64,000 nt of DNA from positions 62,001 through 126,000 of the forward strand of contig JADFCQ010000005.1 of NCBI GenBank assembly GCA_015223225.1, written 5' to 3'. Source of the stretch: Acetobacteraceae bacterium H6797. GTDB taxonomy: Bacteria > Pseudomonadota > Alphaproteobacteria > Acetobacterales > Acetobacteraceae. Made by a program: the position numbers and the translations under genes. Under the pieces are notes generated by a model. It did not search any database and was not told the DNA's origin. It saw nothing but the letters and a program-made list of their open reading frames with translations. Shown here in pieces: positions 7,771 to 17,607 of the stretch (positions within the stretch are counted from its first letter, which is position 1; each line of letters starts with the position of its first letter).

Positions 7771-8939
7771 CGGGGCAGGGCCCGGATGCGATCGAGGGCT
7801 TCGTCGATCATCGCCGGGGTCTGGTAGAGGCCGAAGCCGAAGCGGAGGCGGCTCTCCCGGCGATCGGTGATGATGCGGGCGGTCGCGAGCCTGGCCTGCC
7901 AGTCTCCAGCATCCGGCAGGTCGAAGGTCAGGAAATTGCCTCGCGCCGATTCTGCGACCGGCACGACCAGTCTGGAAGCGTCCAGCCCCGTGCCCTCCAG
8001 GCCCGAAACGAAGCGTTCGCCCAAAGCCAGGGCATGATCATGGATACGCTCCACGGTGAGCCCCTCCGCATCGAGCCAATTCATCACCGCTTCCAGCCGG
8101 TAGAGGCCGGAGGGATCGAATGTCGCTCCCATGAAGCGCCAGCCGTCCTGGGCGTAACCGACCTTCCCATCGCCCGCGGCTAGTGAGCCGAAGGCGGCGT
8201 ACCAGCCCGTGTCGCGCGGCCGGGGCAGCCAGCCGGGCGGGCAATGGAGGAAGGCGCAGCCTTCACCCGCCATGGCGTATTTATAGCCACCCGCAACATA
8301 GAAGGCCCTATGGGCGAGGGGAGAGAAGTCGACCGGGCGGGCCATGAAGGCGTGATAGCCGTCGACGACCATTACGGCGTCACCGGCAGCCTCGGCGAGG
8401 CTCTGCAAACCCGTCAGAGCGAAGCCGGACGAGAAGAAGACCTCGCTGACCCAGATCAGATCCTGCCCAAGTCGCGCCGCGTCGATCAGGCGTTCGAGAC
8501 AGGTCTGGTAAGGCGTCGCCGCGATCCGGGTGACGGAGACCAGGCCTTCCTCTTCCAACCGAGCGATCTGCCGCGCGAAGGAATGGAACTCTGCATCGCT
8601 CGTCAGCACCCTGATCGGGCGCCCAAGCGGCATAGCGGAGAGAATCCGGCAGACGAAATCATGGGTATTCGGCGCGAAGACCAGGCTTCTTGGGTCCGGC
8701 AAATTGAGCCGCTTGGCTATGTGAGCCTGACAGGCTGCCAGGACCGGGCCCAGCACTTCCTCCCACTTCTCATCCACCAGCCGCGCGGCCGCATTCCATG
8801 CCCGCATCTGCCCCTCGCGCGAGACATCCGGCCACGGATGGTGACTATGCGCGCAGAGATGCACGCGCCCAGGCTCCGCCTCGAGGAAGGCGGAGAAGCT
8901 GGAGGCAAGATTCGGCAGGAAGCGGTCGCTCGCGGTCAT
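7767..8939 (-). CDS. aminotransferase class V-fold PLP-dependent enzyme (kynureninase-like)
   Basis: The 390-residue protein has the class V aminotransferase fold. The Schiff-base lysine is K220 in GGYKYAMAGEG, preceded by the cofactor aspartate in VMVVDGYHAFMARP. The first residues (LCAHSHHPWPDVS) resemble the kynureninase N-terminal loop, and the small-molecule end is RARL-type. ATG 8939 is used because the longer ATG 9008 adds a basic stretch not expected in the family. It overlaps pdxA, which makes PLP, and tryptophan 2,3-dioxygenase lies about 1.2 kb away on the other strand, so kynurenine cleavage is a plausible role. It is divergent from standard kynureninase, so the exact substrate is uncertain. 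Confidence 0.8.
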   Translation of the reverse strand: MTASDRFLPNLASSFSAFLEAEPGRVHLCAHSHHPWPDVSREGQMRAWNAAARLVDEKWEEVLGPVLAACQAHIAKRLNLPDPRSLVFAPNTHDFVCRILSAMPLGRPIRVLTSDAEFHSFARQIARLEEEGLVSVTRIAATPYQTCLERLIDAARLGQDLIWVSEVFFSSGFALTGLQSLAEAAGDAVMVVDGYHAFMARPVDFSPLAHRAFYVAGGYKYAMAGEGCAFLHCPPGWLPRPRDTGWYAAFGSLAAGDGKVGYAQDGWRFMGATFDPSGLYRLEAVMNWLDAEGLTVERIHDHALALGERFVSGLEGTGLDASRLVVPVAESARGNFLTFDLPDAGDWQARLATARIITDRRESRLRFGFGLYQTPAMIDEALDRIRALPR

Positions 8940-9077
8940 GTGGCGAGCATAGCTTGCTGAAAGGCCGAGGGTAGGGGCAGACGCATTCGGCTTGCGTGCG
9001 ATCGTCAAGCTGCTACGCTGCTATAGCAGAATAACGTCCACGAACGAGCCGCCTCGATGCGGCGTTGGGAGTAAACC

Positions 9078-10064
9078 ATGCGCCTTACTCGCGCTCGCCT
9101 CCTCGGCCTTGCCCTCCTGGGCGGCCTCGTCCCCATGATCTCGACCGCGACGCAGGCCCAGGAAGCCAATTGGCCGACGCGCCCCATTCGCGTGATCGTT
9201 CCCTTCGGCGCCGGGGGCACGACCGACCTCGTGGCCCGTCTGGTCGGCCAGGAAGTCAGCAAGGCGCTTGGTCAGCCGCTGGTGATGGAGAACAGGGTAG
9301 GCGCCGGCGGCAATATCGGCAGCGATGCCTGCGCCAAAGCGACGCCGGACGGCTACACGCTCTGCATGGGCACGATCAGTAGCCACGCGATTAATGCCAG
9401 CGTCTATCCGAAGATCCCCTTCGACAACCTCCGGGATTTCGCGCCGATTGCACTGCTGGGCAGCCAGCCGAACCTGCTCGTCGTCGCCAATAGCGTGCCG
9501 GCCAAGACGCTGCCTGAACTGATCGCCTTGATGAAGGCTCAGCCGGGCCAGTTCAATTTCGGCTCCTCGGGCGTGGGCACGTCGACGCACCTGGCCGGCG
9601 AACTGCTGCTGCAGATGACCGGCACCCAGGCCGTCCATGTGCCCTATCGCAGCAGCGGCGCGATCATGACCGATGTGTTGAGCGGCATCCTGCCGATGAC
9701 CTTCGATAACTTCTCCTCGGCGTGGCCGCATGCGCGCGAAGGCCGGATGCGCGCCATCGCCGTGGGCAGCCCCGAGCGCGCTCCGCAGGCGCCGGACGTT
9801 CCGACCGTGGCGGAAACGCTGCCGGGCTTCGTCAGCATTTCCTGGCACGGGCTCTTCGCGCCGGCGGCCACGCCGCGTCCGATCGTCGAAAGGCTGAACC
9901 GCGAAGTGAGGGCCGCCCTTCAGACGGCCGATATCAAGGCGCGCTACAACGAGCTCGGCATCACCCCGGCCGATTACACGCCTGAAGCCTTCGCCGACTT
10001 CGTCGCGGCCGAGACGAAGCGCTGGGGCGATGTCGCTCGCCGCGCCAATATCCGGGCGGAATGA
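9078..10064 (+). CDS. tripartite tricarboxylate transporter (Bug/TctC-type) substrate-binding protein
   Basis: The 328-residue secreted protein has a cleavable signal peptide (RLLGLALLGGLVPMISTATQAQ). A Bug-family Venus-flytrap domain follows, with WPTRPIRVIVPFGAGGTTDLVARL, NRVGAGGNIGSDACAKATPDGYTL, NFGSSGVGTSTHLAGELL and the C-terminal FAPAATPRPIVERLN. Such proteins capture small carboxylates, amides or related solutes in the periplasm. No TctA/TctB membrane components are next to it, which is common for the many orphan Bug proteins of this group. It sits between the divergent PLP/pdx operon and tryptophan 2,3-dioxygenase; the ligand cannot be read from sequence. Confidence 0.92.
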   Translation: MRLTRARLLGLALLGGLVPMISTATQAQEANWPTRPIRVIVPFGAGGTTDLVARLVGQEVSKALGQPLVMENRVGAGGNIGSDACAKATPDGYTLCMGTISSHAINASVYPKIPFDNLRDFAPIALLGSQPNLLVVANSVPAKTLPELIALMKAQPGQFNFGSSGVGTSTHLAGELLLQMTGTQAVHVPYRSSGAIMTDVLSGILPMTFDNFSSAWPHAREGRMRAIAVGSPERAPQAPDVPTVAETLPGFVSISWHGLFAPAATPRPIVERLNREVRAALQTADIKARYNELGITPADYTPEAFADFVAAETKRWGDVARRANIRAE

Positions 10065-10101
10065 AAAGACTTACTGGTTCCTGAAAATTCATGGATATCC
10101 T

Positions 10102-10121
10102 GCGCCTGTCACCACAGGCGC
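10102..10121 (+). promoter_or_regulatory. perfect hairpin abutting the kynA ribosome-binding site
   Basis: GCGCCTGT at 10102-10109 and ACAGGCGC at 10114-10121 form a perfect 8-bp stem with a CACC loop. The AGGAGG ribosome-binding site of kynA begins at the next base (10122). There is no T-run, so it is unlikely to be an intrinsic terminator for the upstream gene. It could be a DNA operator, or an RNA structure that affects access to the ribosome-binding site or mRNA stability. Confidence 0.5.
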
Positions 10122-10135
10122 AGGAGGCTACTCAA

Positions 10136-10948
10136 ATGAAGGGTGTCGAAACCGACTTCTCCCGGAAGATGTCCTACACGGACTATCTCGGCCTCGATAC
10201 GCTGCTGGCTGCGCAGAAGCCCCTAACCGGGCAGCACGACGAAAATCTCTTCATTATCATCCACCAGGTCCAGGAACTGTGGATGAAGCTGATGAACACG
10301 GAAATCGGCCTGGCGCTTTCCTGCCTTCGCGTCGATGACTTGCGCCCCGCTTTCAAGGCCCTGGCCCGCGTCTCACGTATCCAGAGGCAGATGGTGGAAG
10401 CCTGGGATGTGCTCTCCACCATGACGCCCGCCGACTATCTTTCCTTTCGCGACTCGCTCGGCAGTTCCTCGGGCTTTCAGTCCTGGCAGTATCGCCTGCT
10501 GGAGATCAGGCTCGGCGCCCGCGATTCATTCATGCTCAAGCCTCATCAGCACCGGGCCGATCTGTCGGCCATCCTGAACGAGAGCTTCCATGCCCCGAGC
10601 CTGTATGACGAGGCGCTGCGCCTCCTGGCCCGTCGTGGACTGCCCATCCCGGCGCATGTGCTGGAGCGTGACCTTGCCACGCCCTACGAGGCCGACGAAG
10701 GCGTGGTCGCGGCCTGGGGCGTCATCTACCGCGAAAGCGCGGCATATTTCGATCTCTACGAGATGGCTGAGGAACTGGTGGATCTCGAGGATTCCTTCCT
10801 GCAATGGCGCTTCCGCCATATGACCACGGTCGAGCGGATCATCGGCCAAAGGATGGGGACAGGCGGCTCGGCGGGCGTCGGCTATCTCAAACAGGCGCTT
10901 GAGCGTCGCTTCTTTCCCGAACTCTGGACGGTACGGGGCCGTCTCTAA
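10136..10948 (+). CDS. kynA: tryptophan 2,3-dioxygenase
   Basis: The 270-residue protein is a bacterial heme tryptophan 2,3-dioxygenase, which opens the indole ring of L-tryptophan to N-formylkynurenine. Family segments are MSYTDYLGLDTLLAAQKPLT, ENLFIIIHQVQELWMKL (substrate pocket, with the distal histidine region), LSFRDSLGSSSGFQSWQYR, and the C-terminal RFRHMTTVERIIGQRMGTGGS, which carries the axial heme histidine. ATG 10136 has an AGGAGG eight bases upstream; an upstream in-frame ATG at 10091 is disfavoured because it would be translated through a perfect hairpin. The kynureninase-like enzyme lies about 1.2 kb upstream on the opposite strand. No kynurenine formamidase gene is adjacent. Confidence 0.95.
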   Translation: MKGVETDFSRKMSYTDYLGLDTLLAAQKPLTGQHDENLFIIIHQVQELWMKLMNTEIGLALSCLRVDDLRPAFKALARVSRIQRQMVEAWDVLSTMTPADYLSFRDSLGSSSGFQSWQYRLLEIRLGARDSFMLKPHQHRADLSAILNESFHAPSLYDEALRLLARRGLPIPAHVLERDLATPYEADEGVVAAWGVIYRESAAYFDLYEMAEELVDLEDSFLQWRFRHMTTVERIIGQRMGTGGSAGVGYLKQALERRFFPELWTVRGRL

Positions 10949-11019
10949 TCATCTCTGCAGGCTGGGCAGGCCAGGGTAAGCCATGATACCCGGCGCCCGC
11001 TTCTGGAGATCTTAAGTCC

Positions 11020-12210
11020 ATGCAGTCCGGCCATCGGTCGCTCGCCATTATTCTCGGCAGCCTGGCAGCGTTCGCACCACTTGCGATCGACATGTATCTG
11101 CCCGGCCTGCCGGCGCTTGCCACCGATCTGGGAGCCGACCCAGCGCGTGGACAGCAGACGGTCGCGAGCTTCTTTCTGGGCATGTGCCTCGGTCAGGCCT
11201 TCTACGGCAGCTTCGCCGACCGGCTGGGCAGGCGACCTCCGCTGCTGTTCGGGCTTGTCGTGTTTATCATCGGCTCCATCGGCTGCGCCCTGGCTGGCAA
11301 CGTCGATGAGTTGATCATCTGGCGTCTGGTCGAAGGGCTTGGCGGCTGTGCGGGCATGGTCATCGGGCGCGCCATCGTACGGGACCGGACGGAAGGCGAG
11401 GCGGCCGTCCGGTTGATGTCCATGATGATGCTGGCCATGGGCGTGGCACCCGTTCTGGCGCCGATGCTGGGCAGCGGACTCCTGAGCCTGACGGGCTGGC
11501 GGGGCATCTTCTGGCTTCTGGGGGCCTATGGCCTCGTCATGCTCATCGTGGTCATCCGTTGGCTACCTGAGAGCCTGCCGCTGGAACACCGCCGGAAGGA
11601 CGGCCTGGGTGCAGTTTTCGCTACCTATGGCGGCCTCCTCGTGAACCGGCGCTTTCTGGGCCTTTGCCTTGCCGTGGCTCTGCCCGCAGCCGGTATGTTC
11701 GCCTATATCGCGGGTTCCGCCTTCGTGATGATGGAGCATTTCAGTCTGACAGCCGGCGAATATGGCCTCGCCTTCGGCCTGAACGCCGCCGGCCTGATCG
11801 CCATGTCGCAGATGAATTCTCGGCTGCTCAGGCGCTTCTCCATGGAAAGGCTGCTCGATTCGGCCCTCGTCATGAGTTTCGCGGCGACAGTTCTGCTCGT
11901 GCTGACGGCGGTTTCGGGCGCTGGGCATTTCGTGCTGTTCGCCCTGGGGCTCTTCCTCTTCCTCGCACCGCTCGGCTGCATCATGCCCATGGCCTCCACA
12001 CTCGCCATGGCGCCCCATGGCCGATCCGCGGGCAGTGCTTCGGCGCTGCTCGGCGTGATGCAATTCGGGGCCGGCGCCGTTAGCGGGGCGGCTGTGGGCC
12101 TTCTGCACAACGGCAGCGCGCTTCCAATGGTGGCGGTGATGGCGGTCTGCGCCCTCGGTGGGCTCCTCGCACGGCGCTTGATAGCCGGCCCGGCGATGGC
12201 TCAGGTCTGA
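11020..12210 (+). CDS. MFS multidrug exporter, Bcr/CflA family
   Basis: The 396-residue protein has about 12 hydrophobic segments and the Bcr/CflA hallmarks. These are LAIDMYLPGLPALATDLGA after the first helix, the FYGSFADRLGRRPPLLFGL loop (MFS signature A) between helices 2 and 3, RLVEGLGGCAGMVIGRAIVRD in the fourth-fifth helix region, and GWRGIFWLLGAYG. These proton-driven inner-membrane exporters remove antibiotics, and some also export amino acids or sulfonamides. It follows kynA by about 70 bases on the same strand. A shared transcript is possible, but no functional link is evident. Confidence 0.92.
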   Translation: MQSGHRSLAIILGSLAAFAPLAIDMYLPGLPALATDLGADPARGQQTVASFFLGMCLGQAFYGSFADRLGRRPPLLFGLVVFIIGSIGCALAGNVDELIIWRLVEGLGGCAGMVIGRAIVRDRTEGEAAVRLMSMMMLAMGVAPVLAPMLGSGLLSLTGWRGIFWLLGAYGLVMLIVVIRWLPESLPLEHRRKDGLGAVFATYGGLLVNRRFLGLCLAVALPAAGMFAYIAGSAFVMMEHFSLTAGEYGLAFGLNAAGLIAMSQMNSRLLRRFSMERLLDSALVMSFAATVLLVLTAVSGAGHFVLFALGLFLFLAPLGCIMPMASTLAMAPHGRSAGSASALLGVMQFGAGAVSGAAVGLLHNGSALPMVAVMAVCALGGLLARRLIAGPAMAQV

Positions 12211-12279
12211 GATGTAACAAGGGGCGGCTATGCCCGCTTCGCGGTTGCTGCGGCGCGGCAGCCCGCTTATTTAGGCGCC

Positions 12280-12867
12280 ATGACGCGCATTCTTCAGGCC
12301 GGATTGGGTGCGGTCGCGCTCGCCGGCGCGACTCTCGCCGTGACGGTTCCGGTGACGGGCATGCTGATGTCCTCGCCGGCTTTCGCCCAGAACCGGGCTG
12401 CCCCGCAGCAACAGCAGCGGCCGGCGGCAGGGCCTCAGCGCCTGGGCACGTTCCAGAGCTGGACGGCGGCGACCTATCAGGAAGGCGGCCAGAAAGTCTG
12501 TTACGCCTTTGCGCGCGCCAGCAAGAGCGAAGGCGGCGGCAACCGGCAGAACGTCATGCTGATCGTGACGCACCGCCACAACAGCCGTGATCAGATCGCT
12601 CTCCGCGCGGGCTATACCTATCCGCGCAACGCCGAGGTGAATGTCACCATCGGCACGAGGGAGCTGGATTTCTACACCAGCGGTACCGACGCCTTTGCCC
12701 GCGATGGCGGGCAAGCCGTTGCCGCCTTCAAGGCGGGGCGCGATGTGGAGGCCAAGGGCCCGGCCGCGACCGGCCGTGGTCAGGTGACCGATACTTTCTC
12801 GCTGGCTGGCTTCTCGGCTGCCTATGATGCGATCAGTAAGGAATGTCCGCCCGCTCGCGGGCGCTGA
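12280..12867 (+). CDS. invasion-associated locus B (IalB)-family periplasmic protein
   Basis: The 195-residue protein begins with a long signal peptide ending near SSPAFAQ, followed by a Gln/Pro-rich linker. The IalB-like domain follows: FQSWTAATYQEGGQKVCYAFARA, VMLIVTHR, QIALRAGYTYPRNAEVNVTIG, LDFYTSGTDAFARDG, and a C-terminal FSLAGFSAAYDAISKECP with a paired cysteine. The family is widespread in alphaproteobacteria as exported proteins. The name comes from Bartonella and does not by itself imply virulence. It lies 12 bases upstream of rlmN on the same strand and is probably cotranscribed with it. Confidence 0.85.
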   Translation: MTRILQAGLGAVALAGATLAVTVPVTGMLMSSPAFAQNRAAPQQQQRPAAGPQRLGTFQSWTAATYQEGGQKVCYAFARASKSEGGGNRQNVMLIVTHRHNSRDQIALRAGYTYPRNAEVNVTIGTRELDFYTSGTDAFARDGGQAVAAFKAGRDVEAKGPAATGRGQVTDTFSLAGFSAAYDAISKECPPARGR

Positions 12868-12879
12868 GGAAACGAGACG

Positions 12880-14073
12880 ATGAGCGTGACCGATCTTTCC
12901 GCCGCCGAGCGCGAGCGGATTCTTGCCAAGGCCGCGCTCTTCGCTCCGCCAGCCGCGACGCTTGCCGATGGGCGCCGGGAACTCGTCGGCCTCTCCCGCG
13001 AGGAACTGACCGCCGAAATGGTGGCGATAGGCGAGAAGCCCTTCCGCGCCAAGCAGCTCTGGCACTGGATCTACCACCAGGGCGTTACCGATTTCTCGCT
13101 GATGTCGACTATCGCCAAGCCGATGCAGGCGAAGCTGGCCGAGAAGTTCGTCGTTGGCCGCCCTGGCGTGACCACAGAGCAGACCAGCACGGACGGCACG
13201 CGCAAGTGGCTGTTCGGCTTCCGTGACGGCCAGCAGGTCGAGACGGTCTATATCCCTGAGGAAGACCGCGGCGCGGTCTGCATCTCGACCCAGGTCGGCT
13301 GCACGCTTTCCTGCAAGTTCTGCCATACGGGCACCCAGAAGCTTGTCCGGAACCTTGGCGCGGCCGAGATCGTCGGCCAGTTCATGGCCGCCCGCGACAG
13401 CTATGGCGAATGGCCCAGCCCGACTGACGGTGCCGCGCGTCACCTGTCGAATATCGTCGTCATGGGCATGGGCGAGCCGCTCTATAACTATGAGAACGTC
13501 GCCAAGGCGATGCGGATCATCATGGACGGGGAGGGGATTGCCCTGTCCCGCCGCCGCATCACGCTTTCCACCTCGGGCGTCGTGCCGATGATGGATCGCT
13601 GCGGCGAGGAACTGGGCGTCGGCCTCGCGGTGTCGCTGCATGCGGTCACCAACGATCTTCGCAACGAAATCGTGCCGCTGAACCGCAAATATCCCATCGA
13701 GGAACTGCTGGACGCCTGCCGGCGTTATCCGGGCGCTTCGAATGCCCGCCGCATCACTTTCGAATACGTGATGCTTCGGGGGGTGAATGACAGCCCGGCG
13801 GAGGCGCGGGAATTGGTCCGGCTGCTCAAGGGTATCCCGGCCAAGGTCAACCTCATCCCGTTCAATCCCTGGCCTGGCAGCCCCTATAAGACCTCGACCA
13901 GCGAAGCGGTTCATGCCTTCGCCGAGATCGTCAATGCTGCCGGCTACTCGAGCCCCATCCGCCGTCCGCGCGGCCGCGACATTCTCGCCGCCTGCGGCCA
14001 GTTGAAGACGGAGAGCGAACGCGCCAAACGCGGCGCCGAGGCGACAGCCTCTTCGGCCGTCGCCGCCGAGTGA
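12880..14073 (+). CDS. rlmN: 23S rRNA (adenine(2503)-C(2))-methyltransferase / dual-specificity RlmN
   Basis: The 397-residue protein is a radical-SAM methyltransferase. The CxxxCxxC cluster ligands are in [14 protein letters not shown], preceded by [20 protein letters not shown]. The SAM-binding [10 protein letters not shown] segment and the C-terminal [15 protein letters not shown], which holds the second catalytic cysteine (the one methylated during turnover), are both present. RlmN methylates A2503 of 23S rRNA and also A37 of some tRNAs. The stop codon overlaps the GTG of the MFS gene downstream (GTGA). Confidence 0.97.
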   Translation: MSVTDLSAAERERILAKAALFAPPAATLADGRRELVGLSREELTAEMVAIGEKPFRAKQLWHWIYHQGVTDFSLMSTIAKPMQAKLAEKFVVGRPGVTTEQTSTDGTRKWLFGFRDGQQVETVYIPEEDRGAVCISTQVGCTLSCKFCHTGTQKLVRNLGAAEIVGQFMAARDSYGEWPSPTDGAARHLSNIVVMGMGEPLYNYENVAKAMRIIMDGEGIALSRRRITLSTSGVVPMMDRCGEELGVGLAVSLHAVTNDLRNEIVPLNRKYPIEELLDACRRYPGASNARRITFEYVMLRGVNDSPAEARELVRLLKGIPAKVNLIPFNPWPGSPYKTSTSEAVHAFAEIVNAAGYSSPIRRPRGRDILAACGQLKTESERAKRGAEATASSAVAAE

Positions 14074-15278
14074 CCGCTGGCGCGGTCAAACCTGAGCAGG
14101 CGACTGGCTCAGGCGATCCGCTCCGGATGCTCAATGCGTTGATTCTGGGTGGTTTCGCTTCCGGCTGCGGCATGCGCCTGCTGGACCCGCTTCTGCCCAT
14201 GATCGCGGGCGACCTGAAGGTCGAGGTCGCCTCGCTCTCCATTCTCATCGCCGCCTTCGCCCTGGCCTATGGCACCGGGCAGATCATCACCGGCCCGCTT
14301 GGCGACAAGCTGGGCAAGATCCGCGTGCTCACCGTGGCGCTGCTGCTCTACGGGGTGCTGACCATGGGCGGCGCGCTGGTGACGGGGCTGCCTCTCCTGG
14401 TGGCGCTGCGGGCCTTCTGCGGCCTCATCGGCGGGGCGATTATTCCCCTGGCAATGGCCTGGATCGGTGATACCGTGCCTTACGCGGAGCGCCAGGCCGT
14501 CATCGGCCGGCTTCTGACCGGAATGGTCGGCGCGCAATTGCTCGCCGGGCCAATCGCCGGCGTTCTGGGGGAATTCTTCGGCTGGCGGGCAGCCTTCATC
14601 GCCTGTGGCGGAGTCGCGCTGCTTGCCGGTCTTCTGCTTGTGAAAAAGCAGGGCCCGGGCTTGCTTCGGCGCGAGAGCCAAGGCGGAAGCAGCGGCATCG
14701 GCATGGCCGCCTGGGGGCGAATGCTGAGCCGCCCGGCCGCCCGCCGCTTGATGCTGGCCGCGGCAATCGACGGTTTCCTCCTCTTCGGCGGTGCCTTTCC
14801 CTATCTCGGCTCGTTCCTGATCCAGGAGTTCGGCCTTTCTGCTGCTGGAGCCGGGCTGGTCGTCGCCGTCTTCGGGCTAGGCTCTCTGACCTATACCCGG
14901 CTTGCGAAACGGCTGGTTTCCGGGTTTGGCGAGTTGAAGATGGTGCTGTTCGGGGGTGCGACCCTCGCCTTGGGCCTCGCCGCGCTGGCCATCGTGCCGG
15001 ACTGGCACCTGATCATCCTGATCCAGCTCGTGTTTGGCATGGCCTTTTTCACCTTCCATGGCGTTCTGCAGGCGCGAGCCACCGAGGCCTTGCCGGAAGC
15101 CCGTGCCACCTCTGTTGCGGCCTTCGCAATGGCTCTTTTCCTCGGCCAGAGCCTGGGTTCCGTCGTCTTCGGGCAGATCATGGGCTTTGCCGGCTACCGA
15201 ACGGCCTTCGCCATCGCGGCCGTCGCCATGCTGGCCCTGGCGATCTGGACGCGGGCATCTCTCAGGCGGCCAGCCTAG
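14070..15278 (+). CDS. MFS transporter
   Basis: The 402-residue protein starts at a GTG that overlaps the rlmN stop codon (GTGA). It has about 12 membrane helices, the signature A loop ([18 protein letters not shown]) between helices 2 and 3, and the helix-5 motif [17 protein letters not shown] typical of drug:H+ antiporters. The closest general group is the DHA1 / arabinose-efflux-like exporters. The substrate is unknown. It probably shares a transcript with rlmN because of the overlap, but the two show no obvious functional link. Confidence 0.88.
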   Translation: MTAGAVKPEQATGSGDPLRMLNALILGGFASGCGMRLLDPLLPMIAGDLKVEVASLSILIAAFALAYGTGQIITGPLGDKLGKIRVLTVALLLYGVLTMGGALVTGLPLLVALRAFCGLIGGAIIPLAMAWIGDTVPYAERQAVIGRLLTGMVGAQLLAGPIAGVLGEFFGWRAAFIACGGVALLAGLLLVKKQGPGLLRRESQGGSSGIGMAAWGRMLSRPAARRLMLAAAIDGFLLFGGAFPYLGSFLIQEFGLSAAGAGLVVAVFGLGSLTYTRLAKRLVSGFGELKMVLFGGATLALGLAALAIVPDWHLIILIQLVFGMAFFTFHGVLQARATEALPEARATSVAAFAMALFLGQSLGSVVFGQIMGFAGYRTAFAIAAVAMLALAIWTRASLRRPA

Positions 15279-15430
15279 AAAATTTCTCACGCTTTTCAGC
15301 CTTTTCCGGCCTGTACGCTTTGACCGGAAGGCCCAGTTGCGGCAACATCCGTCCTTCCCGCCTGCGGAGCCACGATGGTCGTGCTGCCGCGTCAGGCGGG
15401 GTTTCTATTCTTGCCTGGAGCGCGATCACT

Positions 15431-16633
15431 GTGATCCCCGCCCTTATGCCGACCTACAACCGTGCCGACCTCGCTTTCGAGCGGGGCGAGGGCGCTTGGC
15501 TGTACACGGCGGATGGGCGACGATTCCTTGATTTCGGCTCGGGCATTGCCACCACCTCAATCGGCCATGCCCATCCTCACCTGGTGAAGACGATCCAGGA
15601 GCAGGCGGCCAAGGTGATGCATGTCTCGAACCTGTATCGGGTGCCTCAGGCCGAGCAGCTCGCTGCCCGCCACGTGGCGGCGTCCTTCGCGGATTCGGTC
15701 TTCTTCTGTAATTCCGGCGCCGAAGCCAACGAGGGCATGATCAAGGCCGTCCGCAAGTATCATGCGGAGAACGGCCACCCCGAGAAGTTCCACATGATCT
15801 GCTTCGAGGGCGCCTTCCACGGCCGCACCCTCGCGACCCTGTCGGCGACCGGCAACGAGAAGTATCTCGCCGGCTTCGGTCCGCCGGTGCAGGGCTTCGA
15901 TCATGTGCCTTTCGGGAACATGAATGCCGTTCGCGATGCCATCGGCCCTCAGACCGCCGGCATCATGATCGAGCCGATCCAGGGTGAGGGCGGCGTTCGC
16001 CCGGCCGACCTCCGCTTCCTGCGCGAGCTTCGCGCGGTTTGCGACGAGTTCGGGCTGCTGCTCGCCCTCGACGAGGTCCAGACGGGCATGGGCCGCTCCG
16101 GCAAGCTCTGGGCCCACGAATGGGCCGGTATCGAGCCGGATGTCATGTCGGCGGCCAAGGGCATCGGCGGCGGTTTCCCGCTCGGCGCGATCCTGGCCAA
16201 GGAGCATGTCGCCAAGTACCTGAAGCCGGGTACTCATGGCACGACCTATGGCGGCAATCCGCTGGCCTGCTCGGCCGGCAATGCCGTTCTCGATGTTGTC
16301 CTGGCTCCTGGCTTCCTCGACCAGGTGGATCGCGTCGCGCGCCATCTCTGGAAGGGCATGGCGAGCATCGCCGATAAGCACCCGACTGTCGCCAGCGGTG
16401 TCCGCGGCGCCGGCATGCTGATCGGACTGCAGCTGACGCCCGAGGTGCTCAATACCGACTTGCAGGCGGCGGCTGCCGCTGAGGGGCTGCTGACCGTCGC
16501 TGCCGGGCAGAATGTCCTGCGCGTGGCGCCGCCGCTGATCATTACCGAGGCAGAAGCCGATGCTGCCGTCGAGATGCTGGAGCGCGCCGCCCGTCGTCTG
16601 ACGCCGGCCCGTGCCAAGGAGGCCGCGAAGTGA
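15431..16633 (+). CDS. argD: acetylornithine transaminase
   Basis: The 400-residue protein is a class III PLP aminotransferase of the ArgD group, which converts N-acetylglutamate semialdehyde to N-acetylornithine. Evidence is [19 protein letters not shown] at the start, [52 protein letters not shown] and the PLP lysine K243 in [19 protein letters not shown] 15431 has a GGAG ten bases upstream; the longer ATG at 15320 adds a non-homologous stretch, and ATG 15446 is the other reasonable choice. The stop codon overlaps the argF start, and the pair ends in a strong terminator, so this is a two-gene arginine operon. Confidence 0.95.
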   Translation: MIPALMPTYNRADLAFERGEGAWLYTADGRRFLDFGSGIATTSIGHAHPHLVKTIQEQAAKVMHVSNLYRVPQAEQLAARHVAASFADSVFFCNSGAEANEGMIKAVRKYHAENGHPEKFHMICFEGAFHGRTLATLSATGNEKYLAGFGPPVQGFDHVPFGNMNAVRDAIGPQTAGIMIEPIQGEGGVRPADLRFLRELRAVCDEFGLLLALDEVQTGMGRSGKLWAHEWAGIEPDVMSAAKGIGGGFPLGAILAKEHVAKYLKPGTHGTTYGGNPLACSAGNAVLDVVLAPGFLDQVDRVARHLWKGMASIADKHPTVASGVRGAGMLIGLQLTPEVLNTDLQAAAAAEGLLTVAAGQNVLRVAPPLIITEAEADAAVEMLERAARRLTPARAKEAAK

Positions 16634-17577
16634 GCGCCGCCCTGAAGTCTGCCAACGGGAATGGCGCGCCGCGCCATTTCCTCGAGCTGATGGATATCGA
16701 CTCCCTCACTCTGCGCCGCATGCTGGACTTTTCCGGACGCGCGAAGCGGGGTGAGCTGACCGATAGCAAGCCGCTCGCCGGCAAGCACATCGCCATGATC
16801 TTCGAGAAGCCCAGCACGCGCACGCGTGTCAGCTTCGAGGTCGGGATCAAGCAACTCGGCGGCGATGTCGTCACCTTGGCCGGCAAGGACACGCAGCTCG
16901 GTCGGGGCGAGAGTCCGGCCGATACCGCCCGCGTGCTCTCGCGCTATGTGGACGCCATCATTCTCCGCACTGACCGGGTGGAGAAGATGCGCGAACTCGC
17001 CGAGCATGCGACCGTGCCGGTCATCAACGGCCTCACCGATGTCTCGCATCCCTGCCAGCTGATGGCGGATGTGATGACCTTCGAGGAGCATCGCGGCCCT
17101 ATCGCTGGCCAAGTTGTCGCCTGGACGGGCGATGGAAACAACGTGGCGCAGAGCTTCATCCAGGCCGCCGCACGCTTCAACTTCACCCTCCACGTGGCGA
17201 CGCCGCCGCAACTGGCGCCGAACCCGGAGTTGCTCGCCTGGGCGCGCGGTCAGGGTGCTCAGGTGAAGCTGTTCAGCGATCCTTTCGAAGCTGTCGCCGG
17301 TGCGCGCTGCGTCGTGACTGATACCTGGGTGAGCATGAGCGACGACAAGTCCTCAGCTCGCCAGCGCCACAACCTGCTGGCGCCCTTCCAGGTGAACAAC
17401 AGCCTGCTGAAGGCGGCGGCGCCGGACGCGATCGTCATGCACTGTCTGCCGGCGCATCGCGGCGAGGAAATCACTGACGAGGTGATCGACGGGCCGCAGA
17501 GCGTCGTCTTCGACGAGGCGGAAAATCGCCTTCACGCCCAGAAGGGCGTCCTGCTCTGGGCGCTCGGCGCGCTCTGA
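16630..17577 (+). CDS. argF: ornithine carbamoyltransferase
   Basis: The 315-residue protein starts at a GTG overlapping the argD stop codon. It carries the carbamoyl-phosphate site STRTR at residues 62-66 ([13 protein letters not shown]), the HPCQ motif in [22 protein letters not shown], the ornithine-loop segment DTWVSMSDD and the catalytic [10 protein letters not shown]. It joins ornithine and carbamoyl phosphate to give citrulline, two steps after ArgD in arginine synthesis. A perfect intrinsic terminator overlaps the stop codon. Confidence 0.97.
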   Translation: MSAALKSANGNGAPRHFLELMDIDSLTLRRMLDFSGRAKRGELTDSKPLAGKHIAMIFEKPSTRTRVSFEVGIKQLGGDVVTLAGKDTQLGRGESPADTARVLSRYVDAIILRTDRVEKMRELAEHATVPVINGLTDVSHPCQLMADVMTFEEHRGPIAGQVVAWTGDGNNVAQSFIQAAARFNFTLHVATPPQLAPNPELLAWARGQGAQVKLFSDPFEAVAGARCVVTDTWVSMSDDKSSARQRHNLLAPFQVNNSLLKAAAPDAIVMHCLPAHRGEEITDEVIDGPQSVVFDEAENRLHAQKGVLLWALGAL

Positions 17578-17604
17578 AAAAGGGGGGCTCCGGCCCCCCT
17601 TTTT
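17577..17604 (+). terminator. intrinsic terminator of argD-argF
   Basis: Five A residues and six G residues (17577-17587) pair with six C residues and five T residues (17594-17604) around a CTCCGG loop. The G-C stem is followed directly by a T-rich tract, the classic Rho-independent form. The A-run on the other side makes it potentially bidirectional, which would also serve the converging amidohydrolase gene that ends at 17608. Confidence 0.95.
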
Positions 17605-17607
17605 CTT

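Noticed and set aside
12271..13914. Minus-strand open frame of 547 codons
   Set aside because: Antisense to rlmN and the IalB-like gene; no recognisable domains.
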